Positions 34,800 to 44,529 are shown, counted from the first letter of the stretch. The stretch: 59,706 nt of DNA from Chitinispirillaceae bacterium (GCA_016929415.1 JAFGIW010000209.1:1-59706), one strand, 5' to 3'. Numbers and translations: made by a program. Notes: generated from the sequence alone by a model not told the origin.

Positions 34800-36359
34800 A
34801 TGGCGAACGACGCATCCGGTTCACAGCTCATTAAAAATTCACTGTTGACTCTCGTCAACTCTTTCTTCATGATGATCACCTCATGGGTGATTTCCATCTG
34901 GGTCGCACGCCAGCTGGGCCCGACCAACTACGGAATTCTTACCTTCATTTTATGGCTCACCGGAACCGTCAGCTGGATCATCGGCATGGGGCTCATTCAT
35001 GCAATCACCAAATTCATCTCCGAATCCCAAGGCAAAGGCGAGCACCGGAACCTCACGCCGATTATTCTTTATATACTCAGGATCGAAATACTGATATCGG
35101 TGATTTCAATGGCGGTGCTCATTATCCTGAAAACGAAGATCGCCGACTATTTCTTTTCACCCCATGAGTCGTTCTTCATTTTCATCGCCGCCCTGGGCCT
35201 TCTTCCCGGCATGATTACCGCGATTTTTTCCGCCGCCATCGAAGGGATACAGAAGTTCGAGTACTTTACCTACTCGAATCTGATCATTTCACCCTTCTCT
35301 TTTGCCGCTAAAGTCATCGTGCTGGCAATGGGGAAAGGAATCACCGGCCTGCTTTATGTCATGTTAGTCTTTTCCTTTATTAATGCGCTTTTTTATTTCT
35401 TTGTGCTTAAACGTGAGGGTTTTTTCTCGCCCGGGGCGGGAAGGCCCCTCGAAACCGGAATCCGGCAGCGCATCCAGCGGTACAACCGAAGCGTCATCGC
35501 CATTCTGCTCTGCGATAAAATCGTATGGGACAAAAGCGAAAATTTTTTTCTCGGCCGCTTGTGCTCCTCGCAGGAGATCGGATTTTATAACCTCGGCTTC
35601 AACATCGCCCAGCGGTTCATGTCCATGCTTCCCACCACCTTCTGGCGCGTGCTCTTTCCGGCGATGTCGTCCTATTTCGGTTCGGGCGACAGGAAAAAAA
35701 TGCGCCGGCTCTTTTTCCTGTCAACACGCTACCTTGCGTTTGTCACTTTCCCGGTCGGCATCGGGGGGATGATCCTGGCGTATCAGATCATCCATTACCT
35801 CTACGGGCACGAATTCATCGGCGCGCAGCGGGTGTTGCAGATCATCTTCGCGACCTCGATCATCTCTACACTTTCGAACCCGGCCTCGGCGGTGCTTTAC
35901 GGTTTCGACCGGCAGTCGTTTATTTACAAATTCGGTGCCCTGCTCGCGGTAATAAACATCGTCCTCGACCTGATCGTCATCCGCCGTTACGGGGCGACCG
36001 GTGCGGCCGTCTGCTACGGGATAACCACCATCATCGGTTCCACCGGCGGCCTCATCTACACCTGTTCCGTCATGCGGCTGCGCTACCCCATCGTGTCGAT
36101 CTTCAAAATCACCTTCGCTACGATCGTCATGGGCATCGTCATGGAGCTGATTATCTTACAAAACGGAGAAATCCCGGGCTTCATCATCGCGACCGCGGCC
36201 GGAGGTGTGGTCTACCTCGTCAGCGCACTGGTGCTCGGGACCTTCGAAAAAGAGGATTACGTGCTCCTGCAAAGCGTTAAAAAAGTCTGTCCGCCGTTCA
36301 TGAAAAAAGCGGTCGATGAGACATGCAGGATGATCGCACAGTTCAAATCGGCGCGGTAA
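34800..36359 (+). CDS. Wzx-like polysaccharide flippase
   Basis: A 519-residue protein with about 12-14 membrane segments of the MOP/polysaccharide-transport superfamily (start QLIKNSLLTLVNSFFMMITS, WVARQLGPTNYGILTFI). Members flip lipid-linked oligosaccharides across the inner membrane. GGGAG lies 5 bases before the ATG inside the preceding GT gene. It ends 18 bp from the converging lipoprotein gene. No Wzy polymerase is seen nearby. Confidence 0.93.
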   Translation: MANDASGSQLIKNSLLTLVNSFFMMITSWVISIWVARQLGPTNYGILTFILWLTGTVSWIIGMGLIHAITKFISESQGKGEHRNLTPIILYILRIEILISVISMAVLIILKTKIADYFFSPHESFFIFIAALGLLPGMITAIFSAAIEGIQKFEYFTYSNLIISPFSFAAKVIVLAMGKGITGLLYVMLVFSFINALFYFFVLKREGFFSPGAGRPLETGIRQRIQRYNRSVIAILLCDKIVWDKSENFFLGRLCSSQEIGFYNLGFNIAQRFMSMLPTTFWRVLFPAMSSYFGSGDRKKMRRLFFLSTRYLAFVTFPVGIGGMILAYQIIHYLYGHEFIGAQRVLQIIFATSIISTLSNPASAVLYGFDRQSFIYKFGALLAVINIVLDLIVIRRYGATGAAVCYGITTIIGSTGGLIYTCSVMRLRYPIVSIFKITFATIVMGIVMELIILQNGEIPGFIIATAAGGVVYLVSALVLGTFEKEDYVLLQSVKKVCPPFMKKAVDETCRMIAQFKSAR

Positions 36360-36377
36360 GTTCGGTACGCCCCGTCG

Positions 36378-37001
36378 TCACTCTCCCGTCCCGCTGCTGA
36401 AATCGTACCATTTGCGGATCACCCAGAGGCCATCCGGATCCTTCTTGATGAGAAAGACCTGCCGGTCGATCGATACGGGGTACTGCTCCACCGTATCGGG
36501 AAAAAAACGGCTGATGACGAACATTCCCCCCGTCACCAGCAGTTCGGCAAGGCTGTCGCCGTTGTCGATGAATTTGCGCACGCTTTCCAGACCCGGTTTA
36601 CTGAGAAACTCGATACCCGCATAGCGAAACAGCCGCTCGTGCCGCTCGATTTCGGCATCCTGTGTCCAGTAATAGTAATAATCCGATTGAGTGATAAAAT
36701 TCAGGCGCGTATCGCGCTGCTCGGAAAGTTGTTGGTATTTGAGACGGTACTCGTTGAAAAAATCGGGTGCAATAAAAAACTGAAATGAACCGTCCCGGGG
36801 CAGAAGATCGACGAACAGGTCGATCCGCTTCATTTCATACGATTCCACCAGCTGGTCGATCAAACCGTAAGGAGTGGAACGCGGTTCCATAGAACGGTGC
36901 TCGACAGGAGGAATTCCAACGGGGGGAGTAAAAGGGTTCCGGCACTGAACCATTAAAAGGAAAAAAAGAACATTTATCCCGGCCCGGATGCTGATAGTCA
37001 T
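36378..37001 (-). CDS. Lipoprotein, NTF2-like, second of pair
   Basis: A 207-residue protein with lipobox LLMVQC (about Cys20). The mature part (RIDLFVDLLPRDGSFQFFIA, HERLFRYAGIEFLSK, LWVIRKWYDF) follows the pattern of SnoaL/NTF2-like folds. Start Met overlaps the preceding stop as ATGA, with GGCGGAC as ribosome site. It resembles its neighbour in the closing W-x-I-[KR]-x-W motif. Confidence 0.68.
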   Translation of the reverse strand: MTISIRAGINVLFFLLMVQCRNPFTPPVGIPPVEHRSMEPRSTPYGLIDQLVESYEMKRIDLFVDLLPRDGSFQFFIAPDFFNEYRLKYQQLSEQRDTRLNFITQSDYYYYWTQDAEIERHERLFRYAGIEFLSKPGLESVRKFIDNGDSLAELLVTGGMFVISRFFPDTVEQYPVSIDRQVFLIKKDPDGLWVIRKWYDFSSGTGE

Positions 37002-37534
37002 TGTTTGTCCGCCTCGCCGACCGGCGCAAAAAAAGATCCCTTCGAGGTTATATCCATCCAGGTCTTTATCCGCCATAAATCTTTTTCATCCCGGACAATG
37101 GTAAAATTACAGCTCCCCGAAAAAGGAACCGTATCTGACGAATCGGGATCGACAACGTTATACTCTACAGTTTCCAGAACAATTTCATTTTTAGTGTACG
37201 ACGGAAAATCCTTGTCTTTTTTCCATATTACGCGGTAATTCCGTTGACGGTTGTATATTTGGACAAGATTGCTGACCACCTCATCCCTGTTGAACTTCTC
37301 GCTCGAAAGGTTATTTGTATATACCAATTCATCATCAAACAATTCAGACCAGAGGGGTTTCAATTGTTCCGTCCGGAAATATTCAGGCGATCCTTCCATC
37401 AGGAAACCGAAATTGAAGGGATCGCCGACACCCTGATCGCCCCGGGGCAGCTCAAAATCTTCACGTGGTGAAAAGAGGCCGCACCCCGCCACACCGCAGC
37501 AGCATATCGTTACCATCAATCGCGGCATATTCAT
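36998..37534 (-). CDS. Lipoprotein, NTF2-like, first of pair
   Basis: A 178-residue protein with lipobox GVAGC (Cys18). The mature part contains WSELFDDELVYTNNLSSEKF, VSNLVQIYNRQRNYRVIWKK and LWRIKTWMDITS, typical of an NTF2-like cone fold. It lies 4 bp downstream of the large barrel gene and is coupled to the second lipoprotein. It may be a subunit of a barrel complex; that is inference. Confidence 0.7.
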   Translation of the reverse strand: MNMPRLMVTICCCGVAGCGLFSPREDFELPRGDQGVGDPFNFGFLMEGSPEYFRTEQLKPLWSELFDDELVYTNNLSSEKFNRDEVVSNLVQIYNRQRNYRVIWKKDKDFPSYTKNEIVLETVEYNVVDPDSSDTVPFSGSCNFTIVRDEKDLWRIKTWMDITSKGSFFAPVGEADKQ

Positions 37535-37538
37535 ACTA

Positions 37539-39641
37539 TTAAAATAACATCTCCAGCACCGAGGTGAGTTCCCAATTCTTTTTCCAGTTCAACCGCTCAG
37601 CATCCCGCGTTAAAAAATTCCGTCGGACAGTGAATTTGAACAGGCAGAGACGGGGCCGCCAGACAAACCGCAGGTACGGTTCGATCCCGTAACCCTGGTC
37701 TAGCCTGCTGACAATATAATCTCTGTTCTTTGCATCGAACTCACGTTGAAACACATCCTGAAACCAGATACCGACCGTCAGCGAGCAGCTTTCAAAGATC
37801 GTTTCAAGTGAGAGATCGATCCAGTACTGAATGGCTTTTCGATCAATTGCATAATATTCTTCGGTTATGTCGCTGCTGTCGGGCCAGTATGCTCTCCCGT
37901 ACCAGTAGCCGTTGTCATTATATATTTCGGTCCATGCACCGATAAGGTTCATGCGGTCTTCCCGGATTTTCCATTTCCCGTTCAGTGTTGATGATACGAC
38001 ACGATCATACGGCGGAGCCTTATTCGGTACCCCTTCAATCTTTTTGAAATAATAATCAGCGACCTCGGCATCCCCATAGAGGTGTTCACGAACCTCGAAC
38101 TGCCCTGCGGAACAGCCGGCTTCAAGTCCGATACGGTACTCCCTTGTCTGCCTGCTATCCGCACTACGGAGCGCCCGGTAAAAATAGTCGTATAATTTAC
38201 CGTAACGGCCGTACAGGGTGATAAAGTAAAGTGAATCGCGTCCATCAAAACGCAGTGATACCTTCTGGTCGATCTGCACGTTGTCGTTCTCATTTTGATT
38301 CATTTTTCGCACCGCCGAAGAGTCCATATAACTAAAGGTATACCGTTTTGAATCTTTCGTGGCCCCCATATCATACTCCGCCGTCAATCTCAGCGGGAGA
38401 TGCAGCCTGACCTTATGGTCCGACCGGGCAATCACTGAACGGTGGTCGTTAAGATTGGCCATAAGTGCGTCGACGTTCTCATCGGTAAGCGTTGCGTCGT
38501 CCGCAACTCGACGGCGGAAGAGCCAGTCCTCGAATTCCCATTTGAATTCGATGCCTCCCGAATACCACAGCTTCCGGTCTTCTTTTGTCTGCAGTCCGAG
38601 TCCAAACAGTTGTCCGGCGGTCCGTATATCATCGAGTGAGCTTACATTCGACGGATAGGAGATCGAATGAAGGTACCATTGATAATACCATCGCGGCAGC
38701 ATACCGAGACGTTCCTTCATTTTAAACCCGGCGGAAGCGGATAGCGTGTGATTGATCCGCCATGAGGTGGGGCTGAAAAAGGATTTTCCCCCGACCGAGC
38801 CGATGAAGAGCTCTTTACCGTTGGTTATCGAGTCTCCAAGGTGAAGAAACAGCGAATCCCCGCCGCCGAAAAAGGGAAACTCGTCGGCATAGAGGACCGA
38901 TCCCCTGAAACGCCCGATATTGTTTCCCCGGATCGCACGGCCCTGCGCTTCGATCGTTAGAAAAAGCGGCAGCGACATTATTTTCCGTGAAGGATTACCG
39001 ATCGAGCAGGATCCGTAAACGCCCGGATCTCCATGGTAGCTGTCGAGCGGCGTCGACGACAACGATTCGATCGAGCTGTTCCATGCATATCCGTACAAGC
39101 CCCCCCTGACCGCATAGGGAACCGTGAAGAGGGTATGCGTGATGAAAGGCCCGATATCGACATTCGACTCCACAACGCCGGTCGAACACCTGCTGTAGGA
39201 GACGATCGGCGCCCATTCAATACCCGCACCCATTCCACGCATCGGGAATTCTTGACGCGTAACATTACCCGAAAAGTCAAGATACTGGATGCTGCTCTTT
39301 ACATCGAGCTGCTGGTAGCCATAAACGACACTTTGGGTGAATGAACCCCATGGAAGCCGCCGCTCAAAGCCGAGGCTGTTGCCGGTCTTAAAGGTCTGGT
39401 AGAGCGACACCTCGCTCGACAGCCACAGCGCCGTCGAATCACTTTCCACCGGCGTCGCCTGACCGGTTTTCGGAATTGAATCCGATGATGAACCGGGCAT
39501 CGAATCGCTGTCGGCGGACGATGTTCCTGTGGTATCCGTAACAGCCAGCTCCGCCGGCCAGTAGTCGCTCTGCGGAAAGCCAGGCTGCGACATGCCCGCA
39601 AGAAGCAAGAATGCGGAAATATGGGGGCAGCGTCTCAGCAT
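37539..39641 (-). CDS. Large outer-membrane beta-barrel protein, function unknown
   Basis: A 700-residue protein with a signal peptide (about 1-23), a Ser/Asp/Thr-rich linker (about 35-70) and many alternating aromatic strands ending ELTSVLEMLF, with terminal Phe as recognised by BAM. Plug-like features or TonB box are not evident. The start overlaps the end of rsmA by 7 bp, so it is co-transcribed with rsmA and the two lipoproteins that follow. Confidence 0.78.
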   Translation of the reverse strand: MLRRCPHISAFLLLAGMSQPGFPQSDYWPAELAVTDTTGTSSADSDSMPGSSSDSIPKTGQATPVESDSTALWLSSEVSLYQTFKTGNSLGFERRLPWGSFTQSVVYGYQQLDVKSSIQYLDFSGNVTRQEFPMRGMGAGIEWAPIVSYSRCSTGVVESNVDIGPFITHTLFTVPYAVRGGLYGYAWNSSIESLSSTPLDSYHGDPGVYGSCSIGNPSRKIMSLPLFLTIEAQGRAIRGNNIGRFRGSVLYADEFPFFGGGDSLFLHLGDSITNGKELFIGSVGGKSFFSPTSWRINHTLSASAGFKMKERLGMLPRWYYQWYLHSISYPSNVSSLDDIRTAGQLFGLGLQTKEDRKLWYSGGIEFKWEFEDWLFRRRVADDATLTDENVDALMANLNDHRSVIARSDHKVRLHLPLRLTAEYDMGATKDSKRYTFSYMDSSAVRKMNQNENDNVQIDQKVSLRFDGRDSLYFITLYGRYGKLYDYFYRALRSADSRQTREYRIGLEAGCSAGQFEVREHLYGDAEVADYYFKKIEGVPNKAPPYDRVVSSTLNGKWKIREDRMNLIGAWTEIYNDNGYWYGRAYWPDSSDITEEYYAIDRKAIQYWIDLSLETIFESCSLTVGIWFQDVFQREFDAKNRDYIVSRLDQGYGIEPYLRFVWRPRLCLFKFTVRRNFLTRDAERLNWKKNWELTSVLEMLF

Positions 39642-40414
39642 AGTGCTTTATACAAGTTCAGCCACTGGCTGCAGTCGAGATCTTCGGAACGGGCGTCACC
39701 GTTGACACCGTGCGCCCTGAGAATCGCCGCAATCCGTTCCTTCTGTCGACCGTCGGCGCTCAATGAATTCACCACCTTTTTACGCCGCTGTTGAAACCCC
39801 CTGCTCACCAGCGCGAAAAACGGTTCCCACCGGGCTTGTGGAAGTTTCTTCTCCGGGTCATTGTCGATCACGATCTGAAACACCGATGACTCAACCTTCG
39901 GGCGGGGAAAAAACGCTCCGGGAGGTACGTTGAACAACAGTCGGGGCGTTCCGAAAAAGGAGCAGAATACCGATAAAAAACCGCGGGTTCTGCAATGCGG
40001 CGGCGCCACAATCCGCTGAACAACCTCCCGCTGCATCATAAAGGTGCATGAGTGTATGTTCTTGCCATAGTAAAGGGTCTTTTTGATGATAGGCGCACCG
40101 ATCGAATAGGGTAAATTTCCGACAACGTGCAGCGGAAAACCGGCCAGCCCGAAGTCGAAGGTCAATACATCATGATAATGTACCGTATAGAAACCGTCGC
40201 CGAGCTTCAACCGGAGCAACTCGATAACCATGGCATCGACTTCGACGCAATGAAAATCCGGAAACCGTTCCTTGAGAAAAATACTCAATGCCCCCTGTCC
40301 GGGCCCTATCTCCAGAAGTGCATCCGCCCGTGAGCCGGGTAGAGCCTCCGCGATTTTACGTGCATAGGATGGAGCGGTAAGGAAATGCTGCCCCAAATGT
40401 TTTTTCGGTATCAT
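39635..40414 (-). CDS. rsmA: 16S rRNA dimethyladenosine transferase RsmA
   Basis: A 259-residue KsgA/RsmA enzyme dimethylating A1518 and A1519. Motifs: KKHLGQHFL at the start, LLEIGPGQGALS (SAM binding), NLPYSI (residues 100-105, catalytic loop), FMMQREVVQRI and FFPRPKVESSVF. It is the first gene of a four-gene operon with an outer-membrane barrel and two lipoproteins, an unusual partner set. Confidence 0.96.
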   Translation of the reverse strand: MIPKKHLGQHFLTAPSYARKIAEALPGSRADALLEIGPGQGALSIFLKERFPDFHCVEVDAMVIELLRLKLGDGFYTVHYHDVLTFDFGLAGFPLHVVGNLPYSIGAPIIKKTLYYGKNIHSCTFMMQREVVQRIVAPPHCRTRGFLSVFCSFFGTPRLLFNVPPGAFFPRPKVESSVFQIVIDNDPEKKLPQARWEPFFALVSRGFQQRRKKVVNSLSADGRQKERIAAILRAHGVNGDARSEDLDCSQWLNLYKALC

Positions 40415-40512
40415 TGTCGATTCTATAAATCAATGGCATAATGTTAGGTAATGACTGATTATTGTATTAAATTTAGTTTATATCCATGAAAAAACATACA
40501 AGGAGCCGTGTG

Positions 40513-40929
40513 GTGAAACAGTTTTCAAGTATATTTTCGGTACTCTGCGCCGTTCTGTCCTTCAGTTGTAAAGAAAAACCCGCCGATCAGACTGCGGTCC
40601 AACCGGCAATTCAAACCGAACAGACGGCACCAGCTCCGGTTCCTTTCATCCCCCCTGCCGACTCCTCCATCACACCGGCCCGGATGAAAGCGTGGAGCGG
40701 GTGTAATCCCCTTCTCGACTCCCTCACGTTCCGGTATGCCGATTCATTCATGACCAAGGATCCTGCCGCGTTTATCCGCTACCAGGAAGATTTTATTGCC
40801 GCACAAAATAAAATCTGCATCCGGGCCGGACTGCCGGGCGGGTATCCGGAGTATAAATGGATTCTGCAGCATATGGGAATCGAAAAGAACCGGGCGGTGC
40901 TACAATCGGCAAACGCTCAGACGTTTTAA
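40513..40929 (+). CDS. Small lipoprotein
   Basis: A 138-residue protein with lipobox VLSFSC (Cys19). GTG at 40513 was chosen because AGGAG lies 7 bases upstream and it gives a normal signal peptide; an ATG at 40486 is in frame. A Gln/Thr/Pro-rich linker is followed by a helical domain (SLTFRYADSFMTKDPAAFIR, EDFIAAQNKICIRAGLPGG). No family recognised. It is divergent from rsmA and convergent with the Wzi-like gene. Confidence 0.68.
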   Translation: MKQFSSIFSVLCAVLSFSCKEKPADQTAVQPAIQTEQTAPAPVPFIPPADSSITPARMKAWSGCNPLLDSLTFRYADSFMTKDPAAFIRYQEDFIAAQNKICIRAGLPGGYPEYKWILQHMGIEKNRAVLQSANAQTF

Positions 40930-40968
40930 ACCGCACGGGCCGCCATATCGATCCTGCGGAAGCGTCAT

Positions 40969-42597
40969 CTAAAAATACAGACCCCCGTTTGCTGCAAACG
41001 CAAACCTTCCCTTTTTATTCAGCACATCGAGCGTAGCGGCGGCATTCAGTGCAATCCTGCCGAAGAGATTGACATTCCAGTACAGCGCCGGTTGCAGATG
41101 CCACTCGGTACCGGGTCCTAAAAATCGTTTCTTCGTAGTGTCATAATAACGCGTCGTATCAAGCGGATCTTTCAGTTGAGGGACATCGGTGATAGTTCCA
41201 CCGCGTACCGAATGATTCCAGGCGTAATGGTTGAGACCAATGCCCACTTCGTGAATCGGATGCACCCGCAGGAGCGCACTAAGCACTGCCGCCTGGGAAT
41301 TGGGCCCCATCGGCGAGCCAAGGCACCCATTAAAATGGGTATATCGATGGCTGCCGCCGCCGAAATGGGTATATACCCACGGTTCGACACGGGAATACTC
41401 TGCCTGCACCGTCAGATCACGCCCAAGCAGTCTCCCGAACCAGTTACCGCCTATTGTTAACGCCCATTTGTTCCCCCAGTCGTTTGTAAAGATTTTCCAC
41501 GGAGCGAGCATATCATCGAGGAACAATTCCCCGTACCAGCGGAAATCAACGGGCCAGTTGACCGAAAGATCCATTGAAATCGCCGCGTTGTCGCGGTCAC
41601 CTGCATAATGTTCGACGAATGTGAACGGTACCATGGGAATGAGGTAGCCCCACTCAATCGCCCGGTCATCCTGACGGTAGGGAACGGCGACGCTGTTTGA
41701 ATCGGAGCGCTGTTCCGAAGTCGTATTCCCGTAAATGATCACTTCATTGATGCCGAGATGGACACGCTGTTTCCAGAGGTCGGTGCTAAGCCGGTGCAGA
41801 TAAAGGTATTTGCGTTTGTCCTTATCGACTTTCAGGAGCCCGACCACATGCTGATAATCGATTATATCGAGATCGAGTGACCCGCGGAAATAGGTAACCG
41901 GTGGAGCGTACCCGGAAAGTGTAAGTGGGAAAAAACGGGCGGGACCGCATTTCAGACGATCGATGGCGGTTTCCAGATCGATCCGCCCGGCGTCGTAACG
42001 GATTCCGCCATGCGGCAGGTCCGAGGAACGGACAGAACTGCTTGTATCTCTTCCATAAAGATTATAGGCGATCCCGTCGCGCGGTTGATAGGTGCTCGGG
42101 GAGAAAAGCGTATCGCTGCGGTATTCCGTCCAGACCGCAATACCGCCGTAGAACGAGAGCTTGCCGAGGTTTCCTGCAAGCGACGGGCGCGCGATTCCGA
42201 AAAGCTGAAGCGTCGCGCTGTCGTTAAAACCGGGGCGGATGTCGTAGATCAGGTCGAGGTTGATCTTCAGGCGCAGGTCACTGCCGGATTTCGCCCATGC
42301 AAAGAGTCCCTTTTCGTGTCCGAAACGGCGCCGCGCCCTTTCAAGAAGCAGCCTTTCCGCAGGGGAAAGTTTCGCTGCACAGGCGGCAGAATCGAGAAGC
42401 GCAAAAAACGGTTCCGCATCGGTAAAAGCATACGGCTGCAGATAATACCGGGTGGGAAGATCGATGCCGCCACGGGAAGATACCCTGAGCAGAAGCCGGT
42501 CGAGTTCCGTCCCCACCGGCAGATTCGGTGCGTAGCCGCCATGGACGGCGCCACAAAGCAACATTGACAATGTACTCTCCAATATCACCTTGCGCAT
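40969..42597 (-). CDS. Wzi-like capsule-assembly outer-membrane protein
   Basis: A 542-residue barrel with signal peptide (about 1-20). The N-terminal part (LPVGTELDRLLLRVSSRGGI, YYLQPYAFTDAEPFFALLDS, SPAERLLLERARRRF) and the later GELFLDDMLAPWKIFTNDWG block resemble the Wzi/capsule-assembly family that attaches exopolysaccharide to the cell surface. The protein ends in NGGLYF with terminal Phe. The start has AGGGAG upstream and lies 2 bp after the stop of the TPR gene. It may serve the glycosyltransferase and flippase genes about 5 kb away. Confidence 0.68.
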   Translation of the reverse strand: MRKVILESTLSMLLCGAVHGGYAPNLPVGTELDRLLLRVSSRGGIDLPTRYYLQPYAFTDAEPFFALLDSAACAAKLSPAERLLLERARRRFGHEKGLFAWAKSGSDLRLKINLDLIYDIRPGFNDSATLQLFGIARPSLAGNLGKLSFYGGIAVWTEYRSDTLFSPSTYQPRDGIAYNLYGRDTSSSVRSSDLPHGGIRYDAGRIDLETAIDRLKCGPARFFPLTLSGYAPPVTYFRGSLDLDIIDYQHVVGLLKVDKDKRKYLYLHRLSTDLWKQRVHLGINEVIIYGNTTSEQRSDSNSVAVPYRQDDRAIEWGYLIPMVPFTFVEHYAGDRDNAAISMDLSVNWPVDFRWYGELFLDDMLAPWKIFTNDWGNKWALTIGGNWFGRLLGRDLTVQAEYSRVEPWVYTHFGGGSHRYTHFNGCLGSPMGPNSQAAVLSALLRVHPIHEVGIGLNHYAWNHSVRGGTITDVPQLKDPLDTTRYYDTTKKRFLGPGTEWHLQPALYWNVNLFGRIALNAAATLDVLNKKGRFAFAANGGLYF

Positions 42598-42599
42598 AC

Positions 42600-43634
42600 C
42601 TATTTCTCCCTCTTCCGGCACTTCTGCCGGATTCCGGTGATGTATTTGACGTTTTTCCTGATATGCGGGATCTGGTTATACTCCGCCGGAATCTTCCGGC
42701 CGAGAATCCTTTCCGCGGCATAACAGGCGTCCTCCTTCCTGCCGGTTTCATTGTACCCCTTGACGAGTACCGTATATCCAGCCACCAGATCGGACCAGTT
42801 CGCCGGATGCCGTTTCTCGGTAAGCGCTATAAACCTTTTTCCTAAACGCAATGCTTCGTCGTAGCGACCTGTCCAGAGCGCAACAAGCGCCTTTATTCTC
42901 AGGAAGATGGTATTATCGGGAAATTCGTTGAGCACCGACTGCGCTATCGAGTCGGCACGCCTGAAATTCTTCCGTTCGATAAGGATCCAGCAGAGTGAAT
43001 TTTTCGCAGCGTAATTATAGGGAAAATCGGCTTTCAGCGCCGTCCTGACTCCCTGGAGCCCTTCTTGCTCCTTGTCTTCAAAAAAGGGCAGCCATTTGAA
43101 GCTGGTGCTCAGATAATAGTTAAAAATGCCGAGCCCGAGGTCGGCGGCATAAAGGCCGGGGTCCCGTTTTTTCACCTGTTTGAGTAAGGAAACCGAATTT
43201 ATTGCGTTTTTTACCCCGTCGAACCAGTTTCCGCTCTTTGCCTGCACCACGCTGATGCCACCGTAAACATTCGCGAGATAAAAAAGGCAGATAGTGGAAT
43301 CCTCGCCGCGGAGGCTTGTAATCCCGGTCTCGAAAATCCGTTTCATACTGTCCGCCATGATCTGAAACCGTTTCTGTTCGACTATGTAGGATTCATAATC
43401 GAGAATCCGTGTCTGCTCGATCGCGAATGAAAAATACAATGCCTTGAGATCGAGTGGATGGCAGGAGAGGTGTTCTGCAAGAATCGTGCGCGCCGAACGA
43501 TAATTCTGGTTGATCAGATGCAACATCGCGGAATCGTAAATTCCCGATGCCGGATCAACGGCTGTATCGGTATATGCTGTTCCTTTCCCCGGAAACCCCA
43601 GGAGGAGGAGGATTAAAAAAAAAGACTGTTTCAT
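42600..43634 (-). CDS. Exported TPR-like protein
   Basis: A 344-residue protein with a signal peptide (MKQSFFLILLLLGFPGKGTA) and helical repeats (NYRSARTILAEHLSCHPLDL, RRADSIAQSVLNEFPDNTIF, YDEALRLGKRFIALTEKRHP) with a basic tail. AGGGGT lies before the ATG; an upstream Met at 43664 is less likely. Translationally coupled to the Wzi-like gene. Confidence 0.77.
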   Translation of the reverse strand: MKQSFFLILLLLGFPGKGTAYTDTAVDPASGIYDSAMLHLINQNYRSARTILAEHLSCHPLDLKALYFSFAIEQTRILDYESYIVEQKRFQIMADSMKRIFETGITSLRGEDSTICLFYLANVYGGISVVQAKSGNWFDGVKNAINSVSLLKQVKKRDPGLYAADLGLGIFNYYLSTSFKWLPFFEDKEQEGLQGVRTALKADFPYNYAAKNSLCWILIERKNFRRADSIAQSVLNEFPDNTIFLRIKALVALWTGRYDEALRLGKRFIALTEKRHPANWSDLVAGYTVLVKGYNETGRKEDACYAAERILGRKIPAEYNQIPHIRKNVKYITGIRQKCRKREK

Positions 43635-43758
43635 CGATTGACCCCTATAAAACACCTCTACCAATCAGTTTATACGTCTGAAGGGTTGAATTTCCGCCCT
43701 GTGGCCCGCTACCAAAATAACAGCCCGGCCTCTACCCAGGCAATAACTACCCCCCCGA

Positions 43759-43788
43759 TTGAGTGAAAAAAGTGAGGTTCTTTATAGT
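43759..43788 (+). promoter_or_regulatory. Probable promoter of the biotin operon
   Basis: TTGAGT (43759-43764), an 18-bp spacer and TATAGT (43783-43788) upstream of bioD, leaving a leader of about 40 bases. No BirA or BioR operator could be identified with confidence. Confidence 0.45.
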
Positions 43789-43836
43789 ATATTTGAAATT
43801 ACAGCGTAATATCAGATCTTTAAAAAGGAGCGCCCG

Positions 43837-44529
43837 ATGGATAAATATCCGGTTCTTTTTATAACCGGAACCGATACGGGAATCGGGAAAACATATGTTG
43901 CACGTCTCATCGTCGATTGTTCCGCTTCGCAACGGAAGACATCCTATATGAAACCGGTTCAAACCGGCTGTACACGGGTACCGGAAGGAGTGCTAAAGGC
44001 ACCCGATTTCGATGCAGTCATGGAAGGCAATGCGGTAATGAACGGCACCTATGAACAACATGTGCCCTATCGCTTCGAACCGGTTTGTTCCCCCCATCTC
44101 GCAGCGGCACTCGCCGGTCAGGCAATTTCGCTTGACCATATCCGTGATTGTTTTTCGGTGGTATCAAACAAGATGGGACTTACCATTGTCGAGGGTGCGG
44201 GGGGAATACTAACGCCACTGGGTGAAACGACTTTCATTATTGATCTGATCGTTTACCTCAAACTGCCCGTAATCGTGGTGACTTCTCCCCGGCTTGGAAC
44301 GCTCAACCATACTTTCATGACGTTGCGCGTACTTCATGAAAGCGGCGTGCGTGTTGCCGGTGTTGTTTTCAATTACCACTGCAATGACACCCCCTCATTC
44401 GTTGAAAACGAAAACCGCCGGATGATTGAAACGCATACCCACCCGATCCCGTTTCTTGAGATTTCCTTCGGATGCGGCATCCAACAGCCTTTAAAGGAAT
44501 TCGCCGATGCAATCGTCAAAGGCCTTTGA
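43837..44529 (+). CDS. bioD: ATP-dependent dethiobiotin synthetase
   Basis: A 230-residue enzyme closing the ureido ring of dethiobiotin from DAPA, CO2 and ATP. The P-loop is GTDTGIGKTY (residues 11-20), with MKPVQTG, VEGAGGILTPLGE and a carboxyl-side strand FITG. AAAAAGGAG precedes the ATG. It is the first gene of bioDAFB and overlaps bioA by 23 bp. Confidence 0.96.
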   Translation: MDKYPVLFITGTDTGIGKTYVARLIVDCSASQRKTSYMKPVQTGCTRVPEGVLKAPDFDAVMEGNAVMNGTYEQHVPYRFEPVCSPHLAAALAGQAISLDHIRDCFSVVSNKMGLTIVEGAGGILTPLGETTFIIDLIVYLKLPVIVVTSPRLGTLNHTFMTLRVLHESGVRVAGVVFNYHCNDTPSFVENENRRMIETHTHPIPFLEISFGCGIQQPLKEFADAIVKGL

